A DNA stretch of 36,273 nt from an uncultured beta proteobacterium. Its GTDB lineage: Bacteria > Pseudomonadota > Gammaproteobacteria > Burkholderiales > SG8-41. The DNA lies in contig CAITMU010000101.1 of the NCBI GenBank assembly GCA_903893565.1, forward strand, positions 1 through 36,273. Reading direction: 5' to 3'. The notes beneath the pieces were generated by a model. That model saw only the letters and a program-made list of their open reading frames with translations. It was not told the origin of the DNA and did no database searches. Of the stretch, positions 8,363 to 18,098 are shown one piece after another; the stretch's first letter is position 1, and the number at the start of each line of letters is the position of its first letter. The translations under genes and the position numbers were made by a program.

Positions 8363-8400
8363 GCACGAGAGCGCTTCCATCCTCGTGCGTGGGATGGAAG
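8363..8400. terminator. Two overlapping, mutually exclusive hairpins; minus-strand terminator form
   Basis: GCACGAG (8363-8369) pairs with CTCGTGC (8382-8388). CTTCCATCC (8374-8382) pairs with GGATGGAAG (8392-8400). The arms overlap, so only one can form at a time. Read on the minus strand, the first stem is directly followed by seven T (complement of 8356-8362). It therefore looks like an intrinsic terminator stopping antisense transcription into the hydrolase gene. Confidence 0.5.
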
Positions 8401-8528
8401 AACGGGTGTTTTGGGTATGCGTTGCCTCGAGCAGTTCGCGATGGTAAGCTCAAAAATCTATTGGGTTCGGTAGGGTATTGATGGAAGCTCTACTTTTTTA
8501 AATCTTTCTTTGAAACAGATTATCTCCC

Positions 8529-9506
8529 ATGACTTGGACCCGTTTTATGATGAAAATGTTGACTTTGGGCCTCCTGTTCTTGTCCTCAATAGCTTGGGCT
8601 CAGACCTATCCTTCTAAGCCCATCCGTATCATCGACGGATTTCCTCCCGGTGGGGCCACCACTTTTATCAGTCGTGTTTATGGGGAACACTTAGCGGAAC
8701 GTCTGGGCCAACCGGTGGTGGTGGATAATCGACCCGGAGTAGGAAGTAACCTAGGGGCGAGCATTGCGGCTAAGGCGAACCCCGATGGGCATTCCTTATT
8801 GATCGCACTGACCTCTTCACTTGCCCCAGCCCCGAATTTATATGCCCATCTGGATTACCACTTATTAAATGATTTCTCTTACGTGGGTTTGATTGGCAGC
8901 GGCGCTTTTGTGTTGGTTGTTCATCCGAGTCTACCGGTGAATTCCTTGTCCCAGCTCATGGCTTATGCCAAGTCTAGATCGGACCCCTTGCGTTATGGCT
9001 CTGCGGGTATTGGCACGCCTTTGCATTTGGCTATGGAGTTGATGCGGGGTGCTGCTCATTTAAATTTGACACATGTGCCCTACAAAGGGGCGGCTCCGGT
9101 GGTGGTGGCGCTTACTGGGGGGGAAATACAGATGGGGTTTTCTAGCGTGGCGGCCGCTGTGCCCATGGTCAAATCGATGCGTTTACGTGCGCTTACTGTC
9201 AGCAGTATTAAGCGAGCAAAAGTGTTTCCAGACATTCCCACCATGGAAGAGGCAGGATTGACGCCTTTTAATGTCACAGGACTTTACGGACTGTTGGCGC
9301 CACTACATACACCGGCCCCGATCGTGCGACTGTTAAACCAACACTTGGTGGCCATTAGCCATTTGCCAGAAGTTGATGCAAAACTGCAAACCGTCGGATT
9401 GGAGACAGCCAACAGTACCCCCGAGGGCTTTAAACACCTGATGCAGGAAGAAATGATTCAATGGGCTAAGGTGATCAAAGACGCAAAAATCACTGCGATC
9501 GATTAA
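8529..9506 (+). CDS. Bug/TctC family periplasmic solute-binding receptor (1 of 7)
   Basis: 325 residues with a Sec signal peptide cleaved near AWA|QTYP (residue 24). Bug proteins are the periplasmic receptors of tripartite tricarboxylate transporters and bind carboxylates such as citrate, glutamate or nicotinate. Visible hallmarks are PPGGAT (39-44), DNRPGVGS (66-73), PDG (85-87), VHPSLPVNS (about 131-139) and HVPYKGAAP (182-190). Length matches the usual 300-330. No TctA/TctB membrane subunits are nearby. The only close partner is the lipoprotein hydrolase upstream. No clear RBS; the first ATG is kept because it gives a normal signal peptide. Confidence 0.9.
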   Translation: MTWTRFMMKMLTLGLLFLSSIAWAQTYPSKPIRIIDGFPPGGATTFISRVYGEHLAERLGQPVVVDNRPGVGSNLGASIAAKANPDGHSLLIALTSSLAPAPNLYAHLDYHLLNDFSYVGLIGSGAFVLVVHPSLPVNSLSQLMAYAKSRSDPLRYGSAGIGTPLHLAMELMRGAAHLNLTHVPYKGAAPVVVALTGGEIQMGFSSVAAAVPMVKSMRLRALTVSSIKRAKVFPDIPTMEEAGLTPFNVTGLYGLLAPLHTPAPIVRLLNQHLVAISHLPEVDAKLQTVGLETANSTPEGFKHLMQEEMIQWAKVIKDAKITAID

Positions 9507-9530
9507 GTTTTTGATCGACGATGATTTTTT
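9485..9530 (+). terminator. Probable intrinsic terminator overlapping the end of the Bug gene
   Basis: AAAAATCA (9485-9492) and ATCGAT just after it pair with ATCGA (9514-9518) and TGATTTTT (9522-9529). This forms an interrupted stem that ends in a T-tract. The stop codon lies in the structure. Confidence 0.4.
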
Positions 9531-9667
9531 AAAAAAGAGTGTGATTGAATACGGGAAATAAAAGAATTATTGCTGCCCCCAAATGAGTTTTTTTATGTCA
9601 AAATGTGATTTTTGTGCAGTGCAACGAAAGTTATGTTAGTATATAGCTTCATTAAGTGGAGATTGAA

Positions 9668-10903
9668 TTGAGAGTGATTGCTAACGGTCTGCCCGTATCC
9701 CGTCTAGGGCCGACATGGATGAGCTTGTTGTTTGTTTCATCACTGGTTTTAGTGTCGTGTTCTCCCAAGGCTCCTCCGCCTCCTCCGCCACCGGTTCCCG
9801 AAGTGGCGGTATTGACAGTTAAAACTGAACCGGTGACCGTATATGACGAATATGTCGCGCAAACGGAAGCCATCGATACGGTAGAGGTTCGTGCTCGGGT
9901 CGGTGGGATTTTGGAAACACAGAACTATACGGATGGCGCTACCGTACAAAAAGACCAAATTTTATTTCAAATCGATTCGCAGCCCTTTAAGGCTGCATTG
10001 GCACAGGCCAAGGCGGCCTTGATGCAGGCCCAAGCGTCTCATACCAACTCACGTCAAGTCCTTGAACGTATTCGACCCTTGGTGAAAGATCACGCATTAA
10101 GTGCACAGGATCTGGATGCGGCGGTGGCTAAAGAAGGGGTGGATGCCGCCAATGAAGAGTCAGCCAAGGCGCAATTGACCACGGCCGAGCTTAATCTGAG
10201 TTACACGACCATTCGAGCTCCACGTTCTGGCAAGGTGAGCAAATCCTTAATTAAGCCGGGTGGATTGGTGAATGCTTCCACCACATTGCTGACCACTTTA
10301 TACTCAGTCGATCCGATCTACGTTAACTTTACTGTGAGTGAACAAAAGTTGATGGAGATCCAAAAGCGCTTGAAAGGGGCACTGACTCCCGATAAAAAGG
10401 CGATTAATTACGCTATAAAATTGGTCGATGGAACGACCTATCCTCATCCGGGACGATTAAATTTTGTGGATACGGTCATTGACGCGAAAACCGGGACCCT
10501 TCAGTTACGATTGTTAGTACCCAATGCTGAGCAAAGCTTGCGGGCGGGACAATTTGTGCGGGTTGTCGTGCCTGGTGCGGTTAATGCCGCCGCCGTTCGG
10601 TTGCCGCAACAAGCCGTACAAGAGATGCAGGGTAAGCGCGCTGTGTTACTTGTCGACCCTCAAGGCAAAGTCAGTTATCAAGAAATTAACGCAACGATGC
10701 GAGAGGGTAACAATTGGATTGTTGAGGGGGGACTTAATCCCGGAGACATCGTGGTCGCAGAAGGCGTGAATAAGGTTCGTCCTGGGGCGATGGTTAAAAC
10801 AATACCTTATGTGGCGAGTCCTGCGCTAGGTGCTCCCCCGGCGGCACCTGCGCTCACCCCAGCAAAGCCTGAAAAAAGCGAAGCCGATAAAGTTAAGGGT
10901 TAA
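9668..10903 (+). CDS. RND efflux periplasmic adaptor (MexA/AcrA-type lipoprotein)
   Basis: About 411 residues. The TTG at 9668 is chosen because GGAG lies six bases upstream; a GTG at 9656 in the same frame has no RBS and would add four residues. A lipobox LVSC gives Cys31, followed by a seven-proline run, so the mature adaptor is lipid-anchored to the inner membrane. Membrane-fusion landmarks: [15 protein letters not shown] (lipoyl half-motif), a helical hairpin rich in Ala/Gln, the second lipoyl half ([13 protein letters not shown]) and beta-barrel strands with LVPN...LRAGQFVRV. It links the pump to the outer-membrane channel. Its stop overlaps the pump start by one base (TAATG), implying translational coupling. 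No local regulator is seen. Confidence 0.92.
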   Translation: MRVIANGLPVSRLGPTWMSLLFVSSLVLVSCSPKAPPPPPPPVPEVAVLTVKTEPVTVYDEYVAQTEAIDTVEVRARVGGILETQNYTDGATVQKDQILFQIDSQPFKAALAQAKAALMQAQASHTNSRQVLERIRPLVKDHALSAQDLDAAVAKEGVDAANEESAKAQLTTAELNLSYTTIRAPRSGKVSKSLIKPGGLVNASTTLLTTLYSVDPIYVNFTVSEQKLMEIQKRLKGALTPDKKAINYAIKLVDGTTYPHPGRLNFVDTVIDAKTGTLQLRLLVPNAEQSLRAGQFVRVVVPGAVNAAAVRLPQQAVQEMQGKRAVLLVDPQGKVSYQEINATMREGNNWIVEGGLNPGDIVVAEGVNKVRPGAMVKTIPYVASPALGAPPAAPALTPAKPEKSEADKVKG

Positions 10904-13900
10904 TGATGTTTAATTTCTTTATCGATCGGCCGGTTTTATCGACCGTTTTATCTTTGGTGATTACCCTCGCAGGTTTGGTCGCCTCCTTGGGTCTACCATT
11001 ATCGCAGTATCCTCAAATCGTGCCTCCGCAGGTCCAGGTGACGGCTAATTTCCCAGGTGCGAATGCGGAAACCGTGGCGCAGTCGATTGCCGCTCCTTTA
11101 GAGCAGCAAATCAATGGCGCGAAGAACATGATTTACATGGGCTCCAAAAGTGCGAACGACGGCTCTTATAGCCTGACGGTCACTTTTGATGTCGATACTA
11201 ATCAGGATATTGCTGCGGTAGATGTTCAAAATCGGGTGGCGATTGCTCAGAACTCGCTCCCTCCCGATGTGCTTCGTCAGGGCGTGCAAATCAGAAAAGT
11301 ATCGACCGATTTCCTGGAAGTCTTCGCACTCGTTTCCCCGAATCACACCTATGATAATGTTTTTCTTTCCAATTACGCACTGCTAAATGTGCAGGATGCA
11401 TTGTCCCGAATCAAAGGGGTGGGATTTGTCAGGATTTTTGGGGCGCGCGACTACAGCATGCGCATTTGGTTAGATCCGGACAAGATGGCCCGACTGGGGG
11501 TCAGTGCTGGGGATATTAATAAAATTGTTTTAGAGCAAAACCAAGTCGCCCCTGCTGGCCGTGTGGGGCAGGCACCTTCCTCTTCTTTTCAGCAGATGCA
11601 GTACACCATTTATGTACAGGGCCGTTTGACCGATGTGAAGCAATACGAAAATATTGTCGTGAGCTCTGCAGCCAATGGACAAGTGATTCGTTTGAAGGAT
11701 GTGGCGCGGGTTGAATTGGCTGGCGTGGATTACTCTATTAATGTGGACGAGGGGGGTAACCCTTCGGTGTTTGTCGGCGTTTTCCTCTCCCCCGATGCCA
11801 ATGCCCTTGATGTGGCTAAGCAAGCGAAGATCGAGATGGATAAAATCGCGACTCAGTTTCCTCCTGATCTAAAGTACACCATTCCCTATGCCACCACGCC
11901 TTTTGTGACGGAGTCGTTAAAGGAAGTGGTTAAAACGTTAGCTGAAGCCATTGGCTTAGTGTTGATCGTCGTCTTTGTGTTTTTGCAAAGTTGGCGGGCC
12001 ACTATTATTCCCATGTTAACCATACCCGTTTCTTTGATTGGGACGTTTGCAGCGTTTGTGGGCTTAGGCTTTTCGATCAATACGCTCACATTATTTGGAA
12101 TGGTATTAGCCATCGGTATAGTTGTCGACGATGCCATTGTGGTGGTGGAGGCTATCCAGCATAAATTGGATAGTGAAAATTTAACGCCTGTCGAGGCTGC
12201 CAAAGCGGCGATGTCCGAGGTGGGGGCCCCTGTCATTGCTATTGCCCTCGTGTTGTCAGCGGTATTTATACCAGTGGCTTTTTTAGGAGGGCTCACTGGT
12301 GCCTTGTATAAACAGTTCGCGCTCACCTTGGCAACCTCCGTAGTGCTGTCCGCTTTTTGTGCCTTGACCCTAACCCCCGCGCTGTGTGCCTTAATGCTCC
12401 GCCCAGCCAAGGACCATAAACCGACGGGTTTTGTTGGATGGTTTTTTGATCAATTTAATCAATTTTTTGATCGCTTTAAATCACGATATTCAAAAACTGT
12501 GGTGCTACTGATTCGACGCTCGTTGCTGGTGGCGATCACTTTTGCCGTGTTAATGGTGGCTATTTATGGCTTGATTGTGAATCGGCCCACGGGACTCGTG
12601 CCGGATGAGGATCAGGGTTACTTGTTTGCCATTTTGCAACTGCCCCCCGCTTCCTCTTTAGCACGCTCCACGCAAGCCATGAAACAGTTGACCGATATTG
12701 CTAATCATACTGAGGGTGTGGAAGGGGTCGCGTCACTCACGGGCTTTAACTTATTAACGGGACTCACGACTTCTTACAACGGCACGGCTTTTATTCGCTT
12801 AAAGCCATGGGACGATCGGGTGCCAGCTAACGTGCATGCCGATGCATTGGTGAGAACCTTATCGGCTCGACTCAATGGTCAAATCAAGGGCGCTAATGTC
12901 TTGGTGCTAAATGCCCCCCCGATCCGGGGCCTGGGAAGCACGGGTGGTTTTGAATTTATTTTGCAGGACCGAGGGGGGTTAGGAAATAAAAAGTTTTCTG
13001 AAACTTTGCAAAATTTTGTGGGGCAGCTGCGAAAACGTCCTGAGATTGGATTGGTATTTGCTAACTATGACGACAAAATCCCGCAAATTGAATATGAAGT
13101 CGATCGTGATAAGGTCAAAGCGTTAGGGGTTTCTTTAAGCGATGTATTTTTTTCTCTTCAGACCTTTTTAGGCGGCTATTACATCAATGACTTTAATTTG
13201 TATGGTCGAACTTTCAAGGTGCAGGCTCAAGCCGAGGCGGCCGCTCGTGCCTCACCCGATGACGTGAAGCGCTTCTATGTCAAAAGTGCAACGGGGCAAA
13301 TGGTGCCGCTGTCGACTTTCATCCGTGCCAAGCCGTTAAATGGCCCTGAATACTTTGAGCGTTATAACCTTTATATGGCCGCTGCCATTAATGGAGCGGC
13401 GGCACCGGGTTACAGCTCGGGACAGGCTGTGGCTGCCATTGAAGAGGTCGCAAAAACACTGCCGCAAGGTTTCGGCTACGATTGGACTGGAGCGGTTTAT
13501 CAGGAGAAAAAAACGGGGGGGCAAACTGGCTATATTTTTGCCTTATCGTTGATGTTTGTGTTCTTGGTCTTAGCCGGGTTATATGAATCTTGGGCCATGC
13601 CAGTGGCGATTATGTTGGTCGTCCCCTTTGGTGTCTTTGGTGCTTTTGCGGGCTTAGCGCTTCGTCATTTGGATAACAATGTGTATGCTCAGATTGGACT
13701 GGTGATGCTCATTGGCCTGGCAGCTAAAAATGCCATTTTAATTGTTGAGTTTGCTAAACTAGCCCACGAACGGGGCGCCTCCATTGTGAAGGGAGCGATC
13801 GAAGGCGCGAGTTTGCGATTGCGTCCCATATTAATGACTTCGTTTGCCTTTATTTTAGGTTCCTTGCCTTTGGCGATAGCCACGGGTGCTGGTGCTGGGG

Positions 13901-14070
13901 CCAGGATGTCTTTGGGCAACACGGTGGTGTTTGGCATGCTAGTGGCTACCCTTATCGGTATTGTTGTGATCCCTGTTTTTTACGTGGTTATTCAGCGCAT
14001 CAGTGAGCGAAAGCATCCTTTTCGGTTAGAGGCGACGGATGAGACAACTTCACAGATTCGTTCTAAGTAG
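10903..14070 (+). CDS. RND inner-membrane efflux pump, HAE1 family (MexB/AcrB-type)
   Basis: 1055 residues, the normal length for hydrophobe/amphiphile efflux pumps. It begins [12 protein letters not shown], the classic N-terminus. The proton-relay aspartates are present as Asp409-Asp410 in [13 protein letters not shown] (TM4), and the matching lysine in [14 protein letters not shown] (TM10). The two large periplasmic loops and the duplicated 6+6 TM organisation are complete, with no break seen. It exports drugs, solvents or aromatic compounds using the proton gradient, as a trimer. It is the middle gene of a three-gene operon. Specificity cannot be read from sequence, but in an aromatic-catabolising organism export of toxic aromatics is plausible. 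Confidence 0.95.
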   Translation: MMFNFFIDRPVLSTVLSLVITLAGLVASLGLPLSQYPQIVPPQVQVTANFPGANAETVAQSIAAPLEQQINGAKNMIYMGSKSANDGSYSLTVTFDVDTNQDIAAVDVQNRVAIAQNSLPPDVLRQGVQIRKVSTDFLEVFALVSPNHTYDNVFLSNYALLNVQDALSRIKGVGFVRIFGARDYSMRIWLDPDKMARLGVSAGDINKIVLEQNQVAPAGRVGQAPSSSFQQMQYTIYVQGRLTDVKQYENIVVSSAANGQVIRLKDVARVELAGVDYSINVDEGGNPSVFVGVFLSPDANALDVAKQAKIEMDKIATQFPPDLKYTIPYATTPFVTESLKEVVKTLAEAIGLVLIVVFVFLQSWRATIIPMLTIPVSLIGTFAAFVGLGFSINTLTLFGMVLAIGIVVDDAIVVVEAIQHKLDSENLTPVEAAKAAMSEVGAPVIAIALVLSAVFIPVAFLGGLTGALYKQFALTLATSVVLSAFCALTLTPALCALMLRPAKDHKPTGFVGWFFDQFNQFFDRFKSRYSKTVVLLIRRSLLVAITFAVLMVAIYGLIVNRPTGLVPDEDQGYLFAILQLPPASSLARSTQAMKQLTDIANHTEGVEGVASLTGFNLLTGLTTSYNGTAFIRLKPWDDRVPANVHADALVRTLSARLNGQIKGANVLVLNAPPIRGLGSTGGFEFILQDRGGLGNKKFSETLQNFVGQLRKRPEIGLVFANYDDKIPQIEYEVDRDKVKALGVSLSDVFFSLQTFLGGYYINDFNLYGRTFKVQAQAEAAARASPDDVKRFYVKSATGQMVPLSTFIRAKPLNGPEYFERYNLYMAAAINGAAAPGYSSGQAVAAIEEVAKTLPQGFGYDWTGAVYQEKKTGGQTGYIFALSLMFVFLVLAGLYESWAMPVAIMLVVPFGVFGAFAGLALRHLDNNVYAQIGLVMLIGLAAKNAILIVEFAKLAHERGASIVKGAIEGASLRLRPILMTSFAFILGSLPLAIATGAGAGARMSLGNTVVFGMLVATLIGIVVIPVFYVVIQRISERKHPFRLEATDETTSQIRSK

Positions 14071-14079
14071 GTAATTGAA

Positions 14080-15540
14080 ATGATACGTCAACTGATTTTG
14101 ATCTTTGTGGTTGTAGTGTTGGGGGCTTGTTCAGTGGGAAAACCCTATCAGCGTCCCAATGTGGTGGTGCCTGAAAGTTTTCGAGGCGCTGAGGCGAGCC
14201 TTGCTCAGGCTATGACATTGCCAACGCTGACTTGGTGGGATTTATACCAAGATAGCGTTTTGCAAGCCTTGATGAATAAAGCGTTGACGCAAAATTATGA
14301 TATAAAAATTGCCTTGGCTCGAGTTGATCAATACCGTGCTTTGGCCGGTGTATCGAATTTAAATTCGATTCCACTGATCTCTGCGGGTGGTGTGGCGACT
14401 CGAAATCGTTATTCTCGCGTCAATGCCACCCCACTGCCTTCTTCCATACCGGCCATTAATCAGGCTTTTACCCCCGGTATTTCTGCTTCTTACGAAGTGG
14501 ATTTTTGGCATCGGATTTCAAGTTTGCAAGACTCTGCCCGGGCACAATTATTGAGTTCGGAATATGCTCAAGAAGTGGCTCGTATTGCTGTGCTTTCCAA
14601 TGTAGCAACGAGTTATTTTAATTTGTGCGCTTTGGATGCCCAGTTGGCCGTAACCCAAAAAACCTTGGCGTCTCGGGAGTCTTTTGTGCAGTTGACCCGA
14701 GCGCAATTAAACCGAGGGGTTGTATCGGAGTTGGATTTTAATCGTGCAGAGGCCAGTCTGGCTTTAACCAAGGCCTCGATCGAAGACTTGAATCGACAAA
14801 TTATTCAAGCAGAAAATTTGTTGCAGGTGTTGTTAGGAGAAAATCCAGGCCCGATTCTTCGCCCATCGAATAAAAATACCGTTGCCGGGACAGCTATTTT
14901 GCCTCAACCCCCCGCTGTTCCGATTGGCTTGCCGTCGAGCCTATTAGAGCGGCGTCCGGATTTACGTTTAGCTGAAAGCGATCTCGTATCTTCCAATGCG
15001 CAGTTACGTGCGGTCAAAGCCTCGCTCTTTCCCATAGTGTCTCTGACGGGATCATTCGGTTCGAGCAGTTCTTCTTTGGTGTCTTTATTCACAGGGCCAG
15101 CGAGGGTATGGTCTTTTGGTTTTAATTTGCTTCAACCCGTGATCGATCCTTCCCGCAATATTTTTCAGATTAAAGGCTACACAGCGGTCGAGCAACAGGT
15201 ATTGCTAGCCTACCAACAGGCGGTGATTCAAGCTTTTAGAGAAGTCGCTGACGCTATTGCCGCGAGGACGAGTTACAGTCAATCACTGCAAATTCAGGCT
15301 GATCAAGTCAAATCCTTGGAAGTGGTCAGAAGTCAGGTCGTACAACGTTATGAGGCCGGTTACTCTTCTTATTTCGAAGTCATCGACGCGGATAACGCTT
15401 TGTATGCCGCTCAATTGTCGCAAATCGATGCGCATCGCAATACCTTGAATGCCTTGACGCAACTTTATAAGGCGCTCGGTGGTGGTTGGGACAATAAAGT
15501 ACAGGTCGAAAAAGTGAAGGTGGGTGTGCAAAAGCCCTAG
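14080..15540 (+). CDS. RND outer-membrane channel lipoprotein (OprM/NodT family)
   Basis: 486 residues starting MIRQLILIFVVV with lipobox LGAC (Cys17), so lipidated in the outer membrane. Conserved elements of the OMF family: 'WWDLYQDSVLQALMNKAL' near residue 50-70, 'SYEVDFWHRISS' near 145, and the internally repeated LL.RRPDLR motif (LLERRPDLRLAESDL). It forms the trimeric beta-barrel and alpha-tunnel that completes the pump encoded just upstream. The gap to the pump gene is nine bases, so all three should be co-translated in one operon. An 8-bp inverted repeat lies 86 bp after the stop. Confidence 0.93.
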   Translation: MIRQLILIFVVVVLGACSVGKPYQRPNVVVPESFRGAEASLAQAMTLPTLTWWDLYQDSVLQALMNKALTQNYDIKIALARVDQYRALAGVSNLNSIPLISAGGVATRNRYSRVNATPLPSSIPAINQAFTPGISASYEVDFWHRISSLQDSARAQLLSSEYAQEVARIAVLSNVATSYFNLCALDAQLAVTQKTLASRESFVQLTRAQLNRGVVSELDFNRAEASLALTKASIEDLNRQIIQAENLLQVLLGENPGPILRPSNKNTVAGTAILPQPPAVPIGLPSSLLERRPDLRLAESDLVSSNAQLRAVKASLFPIVSLTGSFGSSSSSLVSLFTGPARVWSFGFNLLQPVIDPSRNIFQIKGYTAVEQQVLLAYQQAVIQAFREVADAIAARTSYSQSLQIQADQVKSLEVVRSQVVQRYEAGYSSYFEVIDADNALYAAQLSQIDAHRNTLNALTQLYKALGGGWDNKVQVEKVKVGVQKP

Positions 15541-15959
15541 GGTATTTTGTGGCAGGGTGAGAGGTGTTTTTTGCCTTGCAATCAGTGATTCGTGCGATTT
15601 AAGATGTTTATAAAAAATAAGAAATGATCTCATCTTAGAATATTGGGTGATGAGATTTGTAGGAGGAGGGGCGAAGACAAGACATGCTATCGATGGATGC
15701 GCGATTATTTTGATTGCCCTAGGGTGGCGTTCCAGTCATTCAGTGCTTGGCGAATGATTGGGTTTATCAATGGGTAACGCATGGGTCAATCGCCGGTGGC
15801 GTGTAGAACGTATATGGCATTATTCTTGCCATTAGCCTAGTTCTTAGAACCATTAGAACTATTAGAACCTGAAGAAACTTTTAGGACCTATCAAGGCAGA
15901 GTATAAGATTTTGATGTTGTCCGTGGTTCATTAAAACAATATTGATTGATTGAAGCCCT
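15541..15959. other. 419-bp intergenic region with an inverted repeat and clustered direct repeats
   Basis: No coding frame of note. It contains ATCTCATC (15627-15634) facing GATGAGAT (15649-15656), a 14-nt-loop dyad without a good T-tract, and a set of 9-bp direct repeats at 15844-15870. It should carry the promoter of the LeuC-like operon. Confidence 0.55.
15844..15889 (+). repeat. Direct 9-bp repeats TTAGAACCN upstream of the LeuC-like gene
   Basis: TTAGAACCA (15844-15852), TTAGAACTA (15853-15861) and TTAGAACCT (15862-15870) lie head to tail. A weaker copy TTAGGACCT sits at 15881-15889, and TTAGCCTAG at 15832-15840 resembles the motif. They end 70 bp before the start codon. Possible regulator-binding iterons. 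Confidence 0.55.
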
Positions 15960-17402
15960 ATGAAAAATATCGCACCCAAGGCGTTAGAAAACACAAAAAC
16001 ACTGCTTGATCGGATTTGGGAAGAGCATGTCATCGTATCCAATCCACAGGCAGAGGAATTGTTGTGGGTAGATTTAAACTTGGTTCACGAAGGCGGGACA
16101 TTCATGGCCTTTGATCAGATGCGCCTTGAAAAGCGTCGCGTGAGAAAACCCCTACAAACACTGGCGGTCACCGATCACTATTTACCCAGCCTTCATCGAA
16201 GCGCGGGGGTGGAGGCTATTGCCAATCCTGAGATTCGTAACGTGGTGCAATGGTTGGCACAAAATACCCAAGAATTTGGGATTGAGCACATCGGTCCGGA
16301 CGATCCTCGGCAAGGAATCACGCATGTGATTGCCCCTGAATTGGGTTTGAGTCTACCGGGTCTTTTGATTACTTGCTGTGACTCTCACACCGCCACTCAG
16401 GGTGCTATGGGTTGTCTTGCGATGCCAATCGGTCAATCCAATCAATTGCGTCATGTGTTGGCAACACAAACGATATGGCAAAAAAAACCACGCCAAATGA
16501 GAATCACCTTAGAAGGCACGCCCGGTGCTTATGTCAGTGCCAAAGATATTGTGCTGTATATTATTTCTCAGTTAGGTATTGGTGGTGCGGTGGGGCATGC
16601 GATTGAATATGCCGGTCCCTTGGTTCGCGCGTTGTCGGTAGAGGCCCGCCTAACCCTTTGTAATATGTCGATTGAAGCGGGAGCTAGAATGGGGATCATT
16701 GCTCCCGATGACACGACCTTTGAGTATTTGGCTGGTAGAGCCTATGCGCCCAAGGCAGCGCTCTGGGAGGAGGCTGTAGGCTATTGGCGCAGTTTACATA
16801 CGGGCGAAGAGGCAGTCTTTGACAAGGAGTTTCGATTTAATGTGTCTGGGCTGTCTCCCATGGTCAGTTGGGGCACCAGTCCTGAGGATTGCTCTCCCGT
16901 GAGTGAGTGTGTGCCCGACCCATCAACGGTGAGTGACCCTGAAAAAAGAGCACGCCTAGAACGGGCGCTTCACTATATGCAATTAGAGCCTGGTCGACAA
17001 CTGAGTTCGATCCCCATTGATCGGGTTTTTATCGGGTCCTGCACAAACGCCCGTATAGAGGACTTGAGGGTCGCAGCCCAAGTGGTTGCTCATAAGACCG
17101 TGGTGATACCCTCCATCGTGGTGCCTGGATCTACTGCAGTAAAAAAACAAGCCGAGGCGGAAGGCTTAGACCAGATTTTTTTGAAGGCAGGATTTGAGTG
17201 GCGTGATTCCAGTTGTTCCATGTGCGGAGGATCTAATGGGGATATTGTGCCCCCCGGTATGCGATCGGCTTCCACCACGAACCGAAATTTTGAAGGTCGC
17301 CAAGGGATCGGCGCTTTAACTCATATCATGAGTCCGGCAATGGCGGCCGCGGCAGCCCTTGCCGGTTGTTTAACTGATGTTCGGCAGTGGGGGGCGCACT
17401 AA
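15960..17402 (+). CDS. LeuC-like (isopropylmalate isomerase family) hydro-lyase large subunit, divergent
   Basis: 480 residues, aconitase superfamily, LeuC branch. The three 4Fe-4S ligands are present: Cys361 in IGSCTNAR, and Cys419/Cys422 in CSMCGG. The C-terminal STTNRNFEGRQG and SPAMAAAAA motifs are canonical. Differences from biosynthetic LeuC: CCDSHTATQ (139-147) replaces the usual CGDSHT-ST-H; IGQSNQLRHV replaces IGTSEVEHV; GGSNGD replaces the L-x-M-N-x-D after the cluster cysteines. These lie around the substrate pocket, so a different C5-C7 hydroxy-diacid is likely (for example a methylated malate). It forms a pair with the next gene (gap one base), and a Bug receptor follows. No strong RBS; the ATG at 15960 fits the family start. 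Confidence 0.8.
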   Translation: MKNIAPKALENTKTLLDRIWEEHVIVSNPQAEELLWVDLNLVHEGGTFMAFDQMRLEKRRVRKPLQTLAVTDHYLPSLHRSAGVEAIANPEIRNVVQWLAQNTQEFGIEHIGPDDPRQGITHVIAPELGLSLPGLLITCCDSHTATQGAMGCLAMPIGQSNQLRHVLATQTIWQKKPRQMRITLEGTPGAYVSAKDIVLYIISQLGIGGAVGHAIEYAGPLVRALSVEARLTLCNMSIEAGARMGIIAPDDTTFEYLAGRAYAPKAALWEEAVGYWRSLHTGEEAVFDKEFRFNVSGLSPMVSWGTSPEDCSPVSECVPDPSTVSDPEKRARLERALHYMQLEPGRQLSSIPIDRVFIGSCTNARIEDLRVAAQVVAHKTVVIPSIVVPGSTAVKKQAEAEGLDQIFLKAGFEWRDSSCSMCGGSNGDIVPPGMRSASTTNRNFEGRQGIGALTHIMSPAMAAAAALAGCLTDVRQWGAH

Positions 17403-17403
17403 T

Positions 17404-18030
17404 ATGCAACCCTTTACCACTTTTAAATCCGTTGCCGCACCGTTACCCATTGCCAAGATTGATACTGGGGTGATCGTTCCGGGTCGATTTATGCGACTGC
17501 GTCGTCGACCAGGGCAGGCCGATTATGCGCACGTTTTTTTGCATGACTTACGGTTTTTGGATAATGGAGCGCCCAGGGTTGATTTCGTGTTGAATGAAGC
17601 GGCGTATCAGGGGGCTGGAATATTGGTGACGGGTCCTGATTTTGGCTGTGGTTCCTCGCGAGAGGGGGCGGCATATGCGGTATTGGATTTTGGTGTGAGA
17701 GCATTGATTGGCCCTAGTTTTGGTGATGTCTTTGTGGGCAATTGTATGCAAAATGGGATCGTCACGGTGGTATTGCCCTTGCCTGAGATTAAAGCGATGT
17801 GGCAGCAGTTACAGCAAAAACCGGGGTCCCAGATCGAGGTCAATTTATTACATCAAAAAGTTCTGGGTCCCGATGGTAGGGTTTATCCGTTTGAATTTGA
17901 TCAAACCCGTAAGCAGCGTCTGCTTCAGGGCTTGGATGATATTGGGGTGACGCTCACCCATCTGGATCGCATTGAGTCGTTCGAAGCGCAGTACCGATTA
18001 AAAAAACGTTGGATTCAAGCAAGAACATAA
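17404..18030 (+). CDS. LeuD-like hydro-lyase small subunit
   Basis: 208 residues from the ATG at 17404 (MQPFTTFKSV), one base after the large-subunit stop. An in-frame upstream ATG at 17377 would overlap it and add nine residues not seen in the family. The swivel-domain motif GCGSSRE (81-87) is intact, and PSFGDVFVGNCMQNG matches the LeuD 'PSFADIF..N...N' element. After GCGSSRE it has GAA where biosynthetic LeuD has HAP, again pointing to a changed pocket. With the large subunit it should form a heterodimer that isomerises or (de)hydrates a hydroxy-dicarboxylate. A GGGGGG run just upstream may serve as the RBS. Confidence 0.8.
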   Translation: MQPFTTFKSVAAPLPIAKIDTGVIVPGRFMRLRRRPGQADYAHVFLHDLRFLDNGAPRVDFVLNEAAYQGAGILVTGPDFGCGSSREGAAYAVLDFGVRALIGPSFGDVFVGNCMQNGIVTVVLPLPEIKAMWQQLQQKPGSQIEVNLLHQKVLGPDGRVYPFEFDQTRKQRLLQGLDDIGVTLTHLDRIESFEAQYRLKKRWIQART

Positions 18031-18098
18031 GGTAGTGCTCTAGCACGATAAGAATAAAGTAGTACTGCGTTTACGCCCTATTTTCTGAGGAGAAAGTT

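Noticed and set aside
11886..12410. 174-codon antisense ORF inside the RND pump gene
   Set aside because: It lies fully inside a well-conserved coding region and has no family resemblance or RBS.
15685..15714. Nine-codon ORF following a GGAGGAGG purine run
   Set aside because: Too short, and the purine run is too far upstream to act as an RBS.
15960..18030. Calling the pair canonical leuC and leuD of leucine biosynthesis
   Set aside because: Pocket motifs differ, no leuA or leuB is adjacent and a Bug receptor follows; I leave the gene symbols blank.
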